In this document: one piece after another, positions 25,960 through 36,638 of the stretch
Position numbering within the stretch: the first letter of the stretch is position 1
Layout of the letters: each line of letters opens with the position of its first letter
Assembly: GCF_029227915.1 (NCBI RefSeq)
Contig: NC_079888.1
Location: 17,398,001-17,462,000 of the forward strand
Length of the DNA: 64,000 nt
Source of the DNA: Hydractinia symbiolongicarpus
Lineage: Eukaryota > Cnidaria > Hydrozoa > Anthoathecata > Hydractiniidae
Direction of reading: 5' to 3'
The notes under the pieces: model-generated
What the model was told of the DNA's origin: nothing
What the model saw: the letters and a program-made list of their open reading frames with translations, nothing else
The model's database searches: none
Made by a program: the position numbers and the translations under genes

Positions 25960-26150
25960 GTACCCGTGGTCGTTTTAGGCGTTTAAACTTTAAAACCCAC
26001 GGACGTTTTAGGCGTTTTTTCTTCACATTCCAGAATTTCATTCATTGGAACTTGAAAACCCGCGGACGTTTTAGGCGTTTTTTCTTCCATCTGTGATTTT
26101 CATTCATTCGGAACTTTAAAACCCGCGGACGTTTTAGGCGAATAGACATT
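25960..26150. repeat. About 66-bp tandem repeat near the hAT-like right end
   Basis: The core CCGCGGACGTTTTAGGCG recurs about every 65 bases, three to four times, with variants. The frame at 25887-26096 (repeated GRFRRF) is a by-product of the repeat, not a gene. Confidence 0.75.
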
Positions 26151-26384
26151 TTGCCTAAGATCGCCCCGGGTTTGCTTATTTGAGTAAAATAAAACACGCA
26201 CGCCGCGCATCGTCATAGTCGAAATCGGCAGATGCCAAAAATAAATTGATAAAAATAATTTAGTTTTTTTTTAGATTATTCTATCTATAGAGAATTTTTT
26301 TTCTAGTTCACAAAACTAGGCTTAGGCAATTGCCTAGGCTGCCTAACCCTAGATCCGCCCCTGATACGGATATTATAATATAGA

Positions 26385-27720
26385 CTAGCCGGGAAACCCG
26401 GCGTCGAATCGCCGGCATGAGCCACAAGTAACTGTTGTTGAACGCCCTAAGGAGCACTTAAAAAGAGCTGCAAACCGTGCGACACAGTCAGGCGGAGAGC
26501 TTTAGTACAGGTATGCAGTATGTCGTATATCAAGTGAAGCTCACACACCATTATAGCGTTGCGACTGTAACATATTTTTCAAAAAATAACTTTCCCGCAA
26601 CAAAGGCTGAAATAAAAACACAGTTTACAACCATTATGACTCTGTCATAGCAAAAACAATAGGTTAATATTATTTTATTTTGCGGAATAAGTTTTTGTAA
26701 AAGTTAAAAAATTAATCGTGACACCGACTGAGCGCTTAGAACAGTTAAACGGTGTTACACAGGTGTATAGGAATAATACCCTTTTGAAAAAAATTTCTTG
26801 CAGACTCTATTTAAATAAAAACACAAGAAACAGTCCTTTGCTTCTTGCACAGGGCTAAGCGGTTAGTCCAGGTAAACATTGTTGGACATTCGTACAGGCG
26901 TGATTCCCAAAAAAGTTTAAAAATTAATTGTCACAGTGGCCTGACCCGCATAGGCGTAACAGCCTTTTCCAAAAAACAGGCTGTTGTTAACACTGAGTTG
27001 ACTGCTTAGTACAGTTAAGCAGATGTGAACAGTACACTTCTCCAAAAAACCTTCATCACAACTTCGGTTTAAATAACAACACAGGAAACAGCCTGTCGTT
27101 ACCCCTCCAGCTAAAGCAATTGCTCAGCCATTTTATTTGCAAAAAATTTTTTAAGGAAAATAATTAAAGATTTAGCTACCTAGCTAAAGTGCATTTAGCA
27201 TAAGATTTATTGCTGAGAATATTGCGATATTGATAGCCAAACTGAATTTTTATACTCTCACTTTTTAGGTAGATATATGAGATAGCTAAATGGCTATATT
27301 CTCGACATAAAAATAAATGTTGGGTTGGAGAAAAACCTCTTATACCAAACAAAGTTAGTAAAAAGTAAGGCTATTTTTCAAAGAATCAGAAACAAAGTCA
27401 GTTAAACTGTCAGTAAAACCATCCTATTTGTTTTCTGTGGCTCCTGAGCGGAATCGGCGATTAAGGTCACGGGGGTAAATTAATATTGAAAATGACGCAT
27501 TTAAATAATGAATTCATTTTAATCACTTAATTTGTTTTTTAAATTAGAGGTTTATTATTTAAATTAATTAAATTATGTAAGGAAAAAAATTAATTTCTGT
27601 AATTTACTTTGATAAATCATAAGATTTCCAATTAAACAACCCCCTGCTTTCTAAAAAGTTGCGGAAAGATCAAAAGAATATCGGTAACCCTTTTGAACAG
27701 ACAAAATATTATTATAGAGA
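26385..27720 (-). mobile_element. Non-autonomous Helitron M (1,336 bp)
   Basis: On the minus strand TCTCTATAATAATATTTTG starts at 27720 after an A. The 3' end at 26385 is hairpin CCGGGTTTCCCGG running straight into CTAG. The hairpin differs in sequence from those of the A-H family, while the 5' start TCTCTATAATAATA is shared with J. Relatives lie at 1500-2644 and 29590-29740. No coding frame is seen. Confidence 0.8.
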
Positions 27721-28720
27721 TTAATAAATATTGTTTGTTATCTTAAACAAAATATTTGTCCTTTCATTCCAACAAGTCTTCCACATCGACATCTCTTTTA
27801 TATAACTATTAGAACGTAAGAAATAAAAATGTTCTTAATTTTAAATTAAGTTTTTGTTAATTATTATATTTCAAAAATCAAGTCTCAAAGTCAAAAAAAG
27901 TCTCTTTTACTAAAATGTCTGCTTTTATCCGCGTAATTGAAATGAAAACATGTGGGGAGGAGCGTTATTTCCATGGTTACGTAAGTAGGAGAATTGACGC
28001 ACGTAAAAGTTTTCTTACAAAACAGTACGAAAGTGATAGTTGTGAAATATACAAGAGGCTACACGGAATAATGTTTTCTTAGTATCTTGGTAACATTAGT
28101 ATAGGATACCATCACCATTACTTGGTCGGTTTATATGAAGGAACGGTTGAGAAATAGTTGACGTGAAGCAGTGGGACACTTGGTGAAAATTAAACTGGTA
28201 AGTAGCTTACAACCTTAATTTAATTTTCATTCTCTGTGATTTTTCGTAAGTCATATTGAGGTTAAAAAATGACCCTCACAATCATAAAGACAAATTTAAC
28301 ATTCCATGATAAACAATCATAAAGACAAATTTAACATTCCATGGTTATATAGACATTTTTAAACCGAATTTTTAAGGTTAGGCGGCGTTTACATGACAAC
28401 CAAGTAAAATTTCACTGCGCAGGTGACTGTTTACATGATCCTTCACAGTGGGTGTATTTTCACTTCAGGTGATCTGTGCCGAAAAGCGGTCAAATAATAA
28501 TAAAAAAAGCTTTTTTAATATGACAGCCAGTAAAGAAAACATGAAACGTTTCATAGCTGGTATAGTCATGTTTTTATCGTTTTTTCTCTTATATTTCCAA
28601 ATACGAAAATGAGAACCTAAAATACTACAAATTGTATTTCCAATATTTTTCTCCGCACTGTGCCATAAACACTACATTAAATATTAATTTAATCAGAGTG
28701 GCGCAAAATAAAGATCTGTG
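27721..28720. other. Intergenic DNA with a short tandem duplication
   Basis: No gene is recognised. A 31-bp unit starting ACAATCATAAAGACAAATTT occurs at 28278-28308 and 28313-28343, a 35-bp period. Confidence 0.5.
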
Positions 28721-28766
28721 CCAATGCAACAAAGAAAAACGTTTTTATTATTATGAGACACTAAAA
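28721..28766. repeat. 46-bp direct repeat, left copy
   Basis: It begins CCAATGCAACAAAGAAAAAC and is identical to 30941-30986. The two copies bracket 2.17 kb. Confidence 0.9.
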
Positions 28767-28789
28767 CTAGTATAGAAAGTGTTGCGGAG

Positions 28790-29200
28790 AGGTTGCCAAG
28801 GCAAAGGCATTAAGTACGGCAAGGAAAGGGCACGGCAAAGGCAGACAAGGAAACAGGAAGAGGAATCAGCAAGGCAGGGGTAGGCAAGGCATGGGAGGCA
28901 CATGCAAGGACATAGTTAGGCATGCACCAGAAAAGGCATAGGAAGGGTAGGCAGGCTACAGAAAAGGCATAGATAGGAAGGTTAGCAAGGGCACGTAAGA
29001 GGAATCAGCAAGGCAGGGGTAGGCAAGGCATGGGAAGCACAGGCAAGGCAAAGGCATTAAGCACGGCAAGGAAAGGGCACGGCAAAGGCAGGCAAGGAAA
29101 CAGGAAGAGGAATCAGCAAGGCAGGGGTAGGCAAGGCATGGGAGGCACAGGCAAGGTCATAGGAAGAGTAGGCAAAGGAACGGTCAGCGCTCGCAAGGCA
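28790..29200. repeat. Purine-rich GGCAAG minisatellite with 247-bp higher-order unit
   Basis: Variants of GGCAAG, GGCAAAG and GGAAGAGG fill the stretch. A long block starting GCAAAGGCATTAAG at 28801 is repeated at 29048, and the GAGGAATCAGCAAGGCAGGG segment appears three times. The strand is almost free of T. The frame at 29030-29227 is a by-product. Confidence 0.85.
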
Positions 29201-29309
29201 ATATATCTAAGTTCTGTGTCACATTAGTCCTATTATACTCAATATAGCTAATATCATATACTTATGAATACCTGCTTGTTGTAGATGCAAGATAATTATA
29301 TTTTTCCTA

Positions 29310-29377
29310 GCCCTGTCCAGAATTTGAACCTGGATCTCTCATTTGCATGAGTGTCATAGCCATTAGACCAACAGGGC
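29310..29377 (-). tRNA. tRNA-like sequence, probably a pseudo-tRNA
   Basis: On the minus strand the 68 nt start GCCCTGT and end ACAGGGC, a perfect seven-pair acceptor stem. GGTCTAATGGCTATGAC resembles the A-box/D-arm, and CCAGGTTCAAATTCTGG forms a T-arm with B-box. The anticodon arm (ACTCATGCAAATGAG) gives a loop shorter than seven, so the anticodon cannot be assigned safely and the molecule is shorter than the usual 71-73 nt. A tRNA pseudogene or SINE head is more likely than a working tRNA. Confidence 0.45.
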
Positions 29378-30290
29378 ATGAATATATATATATGAAAAAC
29401 TTTACATGTGCATCTTAACTTTGGTTCAAACAAACAGACAGTTAACAAGCTGTTGTTATCCTACGCACCTAAAACAATTTTACTTTGTGGAAAATTTTGT
29501 AACATTTAAAAATAAAAATATATACAGTTTATAACCTGTTTTTACCCTCTTAAAGCAAAAAAAAACTGCAATATTTTATGGGAAAAGTTTCTGTGAAAGA
29601 TCAAAAATTAATCGTGACATCTGATAGGCGTAACACATTTTCCCAAAAAACTTTCTTGAAACTTCGGTTTAAAAAACACAACGGAAACAGACTGTTGTTA
29701 TCCTGTCCAGCTAAAAATCAAAGAGCAGTATATGTTTATTTTGCAAACAAGTTTTCATGACGGTAGGATAAAAAGCTCTTATTCCAAACCGAAAAAAACA
29801 TATACATATCGTGAAAAAGAAATAATGAATACATTTGCAGATTTTCAATACATGTCCACGATTGAACAAGAACCGCTATTCAGAATTTAAAAAGCCTCAG
29901 TAATAACAAATGTTGATGTTGTAAAAATTTCCCGATATATATATATATATTGAAATAATTTTCGCTTCTGCAACTTAAGCCGCACTGATGTATGCTCAGC
30001 GGCAGGGTTAAAAAAGTTTATTTCCTGACGTGTGTACAATATATATAGCTAGCTACAACCGTCCACGAAAATATAGCTCTCTATTCCCCCTTAATGTTAA
30101 GAACTGCCCATTTGTGGCTAAGCAACGTAAACAATTACACGTGACATACCTGTATATAAACATTTACTATCTGCAAAATATCTAGCTGGCTATGTTTGGC
30201 CATTTTGTGGACGATTGTAGCTAGAACAAGCTGTATGATGGGACATTCCTACAGAGTAGAATTATCTCACTCACTGTGTAGTATATATGT
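29378..30290. other. Intergenic DNA with an M-family Helitron scrap
   Basis: Bases about 29590-29740 (TAGGCGTAACA, AACTTCGGTTTAAA, ACAGACTGTTGTTATCC) match the interior of the Helitrons at 26385 and 1500. No complete gene is visible. Confidence 0.5.
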
Positions 30291-30580
30291 ATAATAGCTA
30301 GCTAGATAGAGGATAGGTAGAAAATCAGTCTCAAACAATTTTTCTATGCTAGCTATGTTGCTGATTTTATGCCAGCAAAAATAGCAATCTATTGCTAGCT
30401 ACATGGGTAGTTCTATCCCAGCTAAGTAGTTAATTTTCTGCAAGCTTTGTAGCTAGTTTTATGCTAGCTATATTGCATTGTTTGTTTGTTTTTATGCTAG
30501 CTAACTCTACATTAGCTAGGTAGCTAAATGCTATCTAAGTTCTATTATTATTCTATCTAAATCTGCAGTTTTAAGCTAGC
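30290..30580. repeat. CTAGC-rich low-complexity stretch
   Basis: GCTAGC/CTAGCTA palindromic motifs recur every 20-40 bases. The same motif is scattered elsewhere (for example 5720, 10455, 13640-13670, 22693). Confidence 0.7.
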
Positions 30581-30764
30581 TGGCTTTAAGTGTGAGTGAG
30601 AATAAGAATGGGTTCATTACAGGTAAAAAATAGTGATATACAAGCGAGCTAAACATACCCTTTCTTCATTTTCTTGAACAAGCCCTTCCTCCTTCAGCTG
30701 CGATATAGCTAGCTTAGATTAACGGAAGTTTGAGTTTGAGGCGCTATGTTATCCGAGAAAAAGT

Positions 30765-30800
30765 CACGTGATATTAGTCAAAGTGACTATATATCACGTG
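30765..30800. other. Near-perfect hairpin with a CACGTG at each end
   Basis: CACGTGATAT-TAGTC and its complement GACTATATATCACGTG face each other across a 5-base loop. CACGTG is the classic bHLH E-box, so this could be a paired regulatory site or a transposon remnant. Confidence 0.5.
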
Positions 30801-30940
30801 GCTAAAGGTACCTTAATCTCAACTGGAAATCCCCGCTAGGCCATCTTTAAAAGTAACAAAAGCACTCCATCACCGTGCCTTTGATGTTGTCTCGTTGAAT
30901 CCTAAATTTACGGGGAAAATGACCAGAGTAAGCTACTGGG

Positions 30941-30986
30941 CCAATGCAACAAAGAAAAACGTTTTTATTATTATGAGACACTAAAA
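30941..30986. repeat. 46-bp direct repeat, right copy
   Basis: It is identical to 28721-28766; flanking sequence differs on both sides. Confidence 0.9.
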
Positions 30987-31039
30987 AAAGAGCTTGTGGA
31001 AAGAAAATTCATTTAAAATTTTTAAATAGAAGTAATGTA

Positions 31040-33210
31040 GATATGTAACAACTTTTTATATCGAATATCTTATTATACATGAAGCTGGGTGCAAACAGTA
31101 GAACATTATTAAGTATTAATTTTTAAGAGTGAGATTTGTTTTCCATTGATTTCTGTTGTTTGTGAATTTTTTTCCAACCAACTGGACATGGGTATGATAT
31201 CGCAATTGACTGCATTTCGTTTGTTTACATTGTAGATAAAAATGAAATATCAAAAGACAAATGTGTTGGAAAAGATTAAAGATGTTTTCTTTAACTTTAC
31301 ACAGAACATAAAGCAAAATATCTTGAATATATTTATGTAATATACGTTCAAAATAATGTTATTGTTTTAGAATGTCTTTCTTGAGATGTAGTTTGTCGTA
31401 GCACATTTTTGCCATTCATGAAAACATTCAGATCCCCTTTTATTTATTTAAGCACAGGCCATGTTAATGTAATTTTAGTGGCTATGAATGAAAAAATGGA
31501 TTAACGAATGCACGAAACAACCACAAAAGGAGCAAATAAATAAATGAATGATATAGTTGTATAAGAATGCGTCTCTGATGTTTGGAATAGGCGTCATGTT
31601 TCCTATGTATTTACAGAAAGGAAGTAAGACAGTTGTCGAAAAGTTTCAGAGACATTTTCACCTTGTGTTTTTAAGATTAAAGTAAATTGCTAAATATTGT
31701 ATAGTTTTATAGTCATTAACAATTCTAATCTGATCTAATCCAACAGCTTCCATTAATAAGATTAAAATCTCCTTAAAAAAACTAATTTAGCTAATGTTTA
31801 GAATACAATAGCTGTCAATCAATCGTATAAAGAATTGTGCATCTCCACAAGCACTATAACTTTTTCCCAATTAAAACAGCCATTTAAAAAGTCGAGAGTT
31901 TGTGGTTGGATGATTAAGCATTTGTTGTAGTCATTAAAGTTAAAAATAATCAGGTTGGGAAAGAGTAGAAGAAATTCTGAGAATAGATTTATTTTTATAT
32001 ATAAATAAATATTTTTTTTAACTCCATAGGTCTGTTGCCTTTGTAGCATGAATGTATAGCTTTTTCTAAATGTTTGTATCGATTTTCCATGAATTAATTG
32101 GATCTTGGTCAGACTAATAATTATTTTGGTTTCTTTAAATCCAAAATATGTTTTTTCTTTGCAGCTATTTCAAGGTTTTGCCATGAGAATTTTAATGACA
32201 GCTGCTGTTTCCAGCTTAATTACGTGTTATTTGCATTTAAAATTTCCAATTATACATCTCACTTTACTGGCACTGTTATCCTAAATGACCTTTGTTTATT
32301 TTGTCATCTTTTTATGTATTTCTTTTCTATTCTATTAACTTTGTTTATTTCCTTGTCATACTCATTTTATTTTTACTAACGCCATGTTTCAGCTGATGGC
32401 ATGGTTTTCATATTTCTCTCTATATAATGTTGCTACTCTATCACCACTTGACGTAGCCAATGCAAAATAAGCAGTTGGCTTATTTTGTTGTCTTTTAAAA
32501 TCCTATCTGATTTGATAATCCAAACTATTTGATTTTATTAATTAATTAAAAAAATAGTTATGGTTCACACTTTTTAAAAAATAGACGTGTTATAAAAAAA
32601 ATAGCGAAATTTAAAAATCGTAAAATATGAGCGGCATTTTAATTATAAATTATAAAACCCCTTCAAAATTCTAGTGTTGACGTCTTTGTTTGGTGAACGA
32701 TTTAATGTAATGGTGGCCATTTTAAAGGTTTGTAGATCGTTTTCGGCCTCTTAGCTTTCTAAAATCTTTGCATTGTGTTCTTTATATGTTTGTATGTTAA
32801 AATAAAATATTCTCACGTCGTTTTCTAGCTATGTATAAATCTTAAACAAGTGAATTTTTAGGATTGTGGCTGCAAACGTAGATTTTGAGGGATGGAAATT
32901 TTTTATAAAGCCTGCCATTGATTTAATCTGTTTACATGGATTACCTATTTAACTGTTCATATTATTATATTTTTTTCAGTGACCAACTAAACTATATTTT
33001 AAACCTTTCGTGTTTTTATTATATGTAAGGTATTACGTATAATCAGTTGTACTTGCTACAATCCTTAACTTCGCCTTTTCTAGTGTAGTGGAAGGGATTA
33101 TATACAGGAATAACAATATACAATTTAATTGATATTTCTGGTAAAGGTCATTGCGTGAATTATTTCTTATTTTTACTAAAGTACTTTCCATCTTAAATTT
33201 AGAAAATAAT
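31040..33210 (+). other. Upstream region of HEPN-like gene 1
   Basis: It is conserved in copy 2 but without a shared reading frame; the frame at 32098-32379 is broken in copy 2. The stretch just before the gene contains a pyrimidine-rich AG at 33200-33202 that could be the acceptor of a non-coding first exon. Promoter position is unknown. Confidence 0.5.
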
Positions 33211-34774
33211 ATGGATGTGCAAAGCTACAAGATTAAGGATGAACAATTTCGATTCCTTATTATGAAAAACTTTTACGAAGAAGTTATGGGCAAATTATTG
33301 GAAAGATTTTTGTTGGTATTGCATTTTAGAGCAACTGGTGAAAAATTAGGTGAAAACTGTGACATTCTATCAAAGATTTTGCCACATTTGGCAAAGAAGC
33401 ACAAATTAAAAACAGAAGATAAGTATAGGGAAAATCTCTTTATAGAATCAAAAAGAGACTTAACTCCCAAACCAAATTTAGATATGTCAAAATTTGACTT
33501 TACCATGTCCTTTGGTTGTTTAACAGAGATTCAAGGTCTCCCTTCATCGAAAAACCACCAGTTCTGTGTTTTGTGTACGCGAGAAAAATGCGAGAATATC
33601 CTGCTAGGGAACGCAGAAAAAAAAGAGTGCAATAACTGTGAGTTTTGTACCACCCCACCGAATGCTCCCTGTTATTCGCAGATGCTAGCAAAAAAATTGA
33701 ATATTGGAAGGAAAACCAGAAATATAGGAGCACATACATCACAATTCTCAGCTGAAATCCCTAACATAGAGGAAAATATAACCGCCATAACTGCTTTGTA
33801 TGAATACTTGTACACAAATGAGAATTGGAGGAAGTTTGAGAAAAACTGGATAAACCATAAAGCGTTTTTTGAAATTAGAGAAAATATCAGGTTGATTGAA
33901 AAATGTTCAATATCATTTTTGTTAGAGAAATTTAAAGAAAGGATTATAATTTCAGAAGAATTTTTCGCCATCAAAGCAACGTTGGATAAAATGATGAATG
34001 AGTTAAGAAAGAAAACCTTGGAAATTTCAATTCAATTATCTATCAGCACGTCAGCAGTGGAAAAAATACTTGGCTTAGAAAGTTTTCTTCAGGAGGCAGA
34101 ATTATCTGCATTAAATTCGCGGATGAGGACAACTATTGAGGAGGTAGTGAATAAATCATTAGCCAATCTGATCGACGATTTTAAGTTTGATGTGCATGTA
34201 TGGGAATTAGAAAAAGTACCAGGCAACGGAAGATTTGAGAAATTCAAAGCAGGGATCACATTTTCCTCACCAAACCCTAATGCATTTGAGTTATATCGAT
34301 GTGATAAAAATCCTCAATCAAAGCATCTGCAAGACAAACTCACTAAATCACTCTTTGAGGAGTTGGAAAAGGAGGTTCCTGACATTAGTAATGACAGCCT
34401 AACAAAACTTACGTTAGGTTTTACTAAATGGTATATTGCTTCACTTCACATCATGCTGGCATTGACCAAAAATGATCGTAGTTCGTTAACCAAAAAAGAA
34501 ATTGAAATACTTGATATTTGTCTAAAAAATATGACCGTTTCCAAACAGTCGTTTTTCAAAGAAATATTTGGAGAATCTGTCGAAGTGTCAATAGACAGAA
34601 GTCCTTCTCGTACTAACATTGCAACATTTATCGGACAAATAGAGGTAAACATCCTTTCGGAGAATGTCTACTATCATTCAAATGACTTTGCCAACAAGTT
34701 AAAACGCAGTGTAAAAATGTTGTTGGCACAAGAACTTAAATTAGAAGAATGTAGCGAAATAAATAAAAATTTAG
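33211..34774 (+). CDS. HEPN-like gene 1, exon 1 (residues 1-521)
   Basis: I chose ATG 33211 (MDVQSYKIKDEQ) because the longer frame starting at 33151 has no ATG and includes a likely splice acceptor. The exon ends at a GT donor (TTTAG/GTTAGT); reading through gives a stop at 34777. The protein has seven cysteines at 119, 122, 127, 140, 143, 146 and 154, spaced like a small zinc-binding module. R-N-I-G-A-H follows at 170-175, matching the R-x4-6-H signature of HEPN ribonucleases. The remainder is helical and charged with no family I can name. No signal peptide or membrane segment is seen, so it is probably cytosolic. An RNA-cutting or immune role is inference from the motif alone. The exon is 97-98 percent like its copy at 48611. 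Confidence 0.75.
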
Positions 34775-34860
34775 GTTAGTTGTTTGAATATTGTTTGAGT
34801 CAATAATATTGAACGCAAAGGTAAACTAATTATTCCCTAACAACGCTATCTGCTTTTTAG

Positions 34861-35007
34861 CCACGATGTTGTATTCAGCAGAACAGTCTGTCAGCCTACA
34901 TTCTCAAACATCATCAAACCTAGTTAATATTGCACAAATAGGATCAGTCCACACATTTATTGTAGAAACACTACCATGGTTTGTGCTAACAATAGATGTT
35001 GATCAAG
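34861..35007 (+). CDS. HEPN-like gene 1, exon 2
   Basis: It is bounded by TTTTTAG and GGTAAGAC. At 147 nt it enters and leaves in phase 1, so the frame is kept. It encodes a Ser/Thr-rich segment (ATMLYSAEQSVSLHSQTSSN) and then IGSVHTFIVETLPWFVLTIDVDQ. It is nearly identical in copy 2. No domain is recognised. Confidence 0.7.
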
Positions 35008-35470
35008 GTAAGACACAGAAATATTTATTTTTAATGGCTTGTTGTACTCCATCTTCAAGTGTTTACATTTATGCTCGTTTCTATGGTCAATGTATATGTT
35101 ATCATTTTGACAAAAACAAAACAATTTAAATGTCTTAAATATGCTTATTACGGTTATGTTACCTAATGCAGCGCAATTATGTGCAGCTGTTAGTATATAT
35201 AGGTACGAAACAATTACAGTGTAAGCGTTAACAATCTAGTTATTGTGCACTTTTTCTGTGACGTAACGAAAGTTTGAAATATGCTCAAAATTCAAATATT
35301 TTAAGTTATAAAGCGAATTTTCACAGTCTCTTTAATACTTCTCACGGCCATATTTAACAGTTTAACAGTGAGTGTTTCGAAATTAGATAACATTAATATT
35401 ATATCTGTTAAACATATTACGAAGTTACTTTATTGAAATTATATATAAATCTATGCTTTAAATTTATTAG

Positions 35471-35919
35471 GTCTGAAAAGCAAACTGCAAACTGACTGGA
35501 GAATTTTATGGGGACCATTGCTCACTGAAGTAAAAATTAATTTGCGATCTTTATTTCACAATCCTGCGAGCGGAAACTTTCCTAAAGATGGTAGAAAGTT
35601 ATATGAAGTGATACTGGAACTAGATCAAAACAGAGAATTGAATGATCTTCCAAAATATTGGCGAGAACTGATTTTACCAAAAAATGGAATTTCAGATTCC
35701 GAAGTTTTCGATTTGTACACCTTACGATGTTTACTTTCGAAAAGCAAAAGTATGAAAACAGACGCAGTTGATGTAATTAAGGAGTTGTGTATCATGATGA
35801 ATGGAATTAAATACTGTCCAATTGTTGATCCTTATTTCATGTCAGTATACATTATAGATGAGATAAAATATTTTCTTTCTTCACTGGGATTTTTAAAAGA
35901 AAGTATGAAGGAGGTAGAG
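35471..35919 (+). CDS. HEPN-like gene 1, exon 3: first DZIP3-HEPN-like repeat
   Basis: Acceptor TTTATTAG at 35470, donor GAG/GTAAGG at 35920; phase 1 in, phase 0 out. Residues about 571-720. LRSLFH, FPKDGRKLYE, W634 and SDSEVFDL (645-652) follow the pattern of the HEPN domain found in DZIP3-like proteins (W..L.P....SDS..FD...L..LL). The later R-N-x-x-x-H part of that domain is not evident, so this unit is probably a binding rather than a catalytic HEPN. The unit is clearly related to exon 5 of the same gene. An open frame continues past the donor to 36144 in both copies, so an unspliced or alternative C-terminus is possible. Confidence 0.7.
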
Positions 35920-36638
35920 GTAAGGAAACGACCTGCAAATAATGCAGTCACATTTTCAGTACACGTTGTTTCCTTCCGGAAACGTTTTTATTACATAACA
36001 AAATCTGCAGAACATTTGTTTTTAATGTTATTAAAAACGACTTTAAAAAAGAAAATCATTTGTAAGATTAAAATTGTTTTAATTCTGCGGAAATGTGGCG
36101 TTGGTGTAAAAAAATTGTTTGCTTTCTTTCCGAATTATCTTTAAAGGTGACAATTTAGATAATAAAGCGTTTTGTAATATTTTCCATTTAACAATTATTG
36201 GGAAATTTTTACTTGTTTGTTCTTATAAAAACGTCTATATTTCAGTTAAAAGCTCGACTCGTTTAAAATTTTTACACACTGTTTGAACTGAATGTTTTTT
36301 GATTTGTGTTTTTTAAAAGTTGCAAAACACTAGTACGGTCAGATATACGAATGTGGGGGATAATTGCACAGGATTTGGAGAACGAAAAAATGTTGCTAAT
36401 AGCACATTGTGAAAACCTACATACGTATTAGAAAAGAAGGTAAAATTGTTCAAAAATAATTTTATGTTAGCAAATACTAGGTTCGCATTATTTTATTGCT
36501 AATCGTTGGAAGGCGTTTAGAAGTTTAAATACATGTTCTAATTTCTCGAAATGTCTCAGCCTCAACGTCCGTACAAGTAGTACATTGAAGTTCTTTACTT
36601 TTTTACAAAAAGTTATTTTTTGGTGGGTCAAAACTAGA

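Larger units (their letters stand above)
23252..26363. mobile_element. hAT-like DNA transposon, non-autonomous or decayed (3,112 bp)
   Basis: The termini are inverted repeats CAGGGGCGGATCTAGG at both ends, flanked by a 5-bp direct repeat ATACG (23247-23251 and 26364-26368). CAGGGGCGG-type ends are common in hAT elements; most hATs duplicate 8 bp, but a 5-bp lineage is known. No transposase frame is visible on either strand. The inside holds two diverged tandem blocks (24340-24720) and a short minisatellite (25960-26150). The superfamily call is based on termini only. Confidence 0.65.
23132..26384 (-). mobile_element. Tiny Helitron I (about 140 bp) interrupted by a hAT-like element
   Basis: On the minus strand it begins TCTATATTATAATATCCG at 26384, right after the CTAG of the 26385-27720 element. 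It ends with hairpin CCGTGGATTTTCCACGG and CTAACGACTAG at 23132, right before the TC of J. Removing the 3.1 kb insertion at 23252-26363 leaves only about 140 bp of Helitron. A relative near 60890-60911 shows the uninterrupted 5' sequence (GTATACGGGCATTATAATATA). Confidence 0.75.

Noticed and set aside
25887-26096. Frame with repeated GRFRRF
   Set aside because: It arises from the 66-bp tandem repeat in the hAT-like element.
29030-29227. 65-codon Gly/Arg/Lys frame
   Set aside because: It is a by-product of the GGCAAG minisatellite.
32098-32379. 93-codon hydrophobic frame upstream of gene 1
   Set aside because: The matching region of copy 2 is shifted and broken, so coding is not supported.
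33151-33210. Twenty extra N-terminal codons for gene 1
   Set aside because: They lack an ATG and contain a likely splice acceptor just before ATG 33211.
33273-33974. Minus-strand frames opposite exon 1 (also 48673-49371)
   Set aside because: Shadows of the plus-strand gene, without independent motifs.
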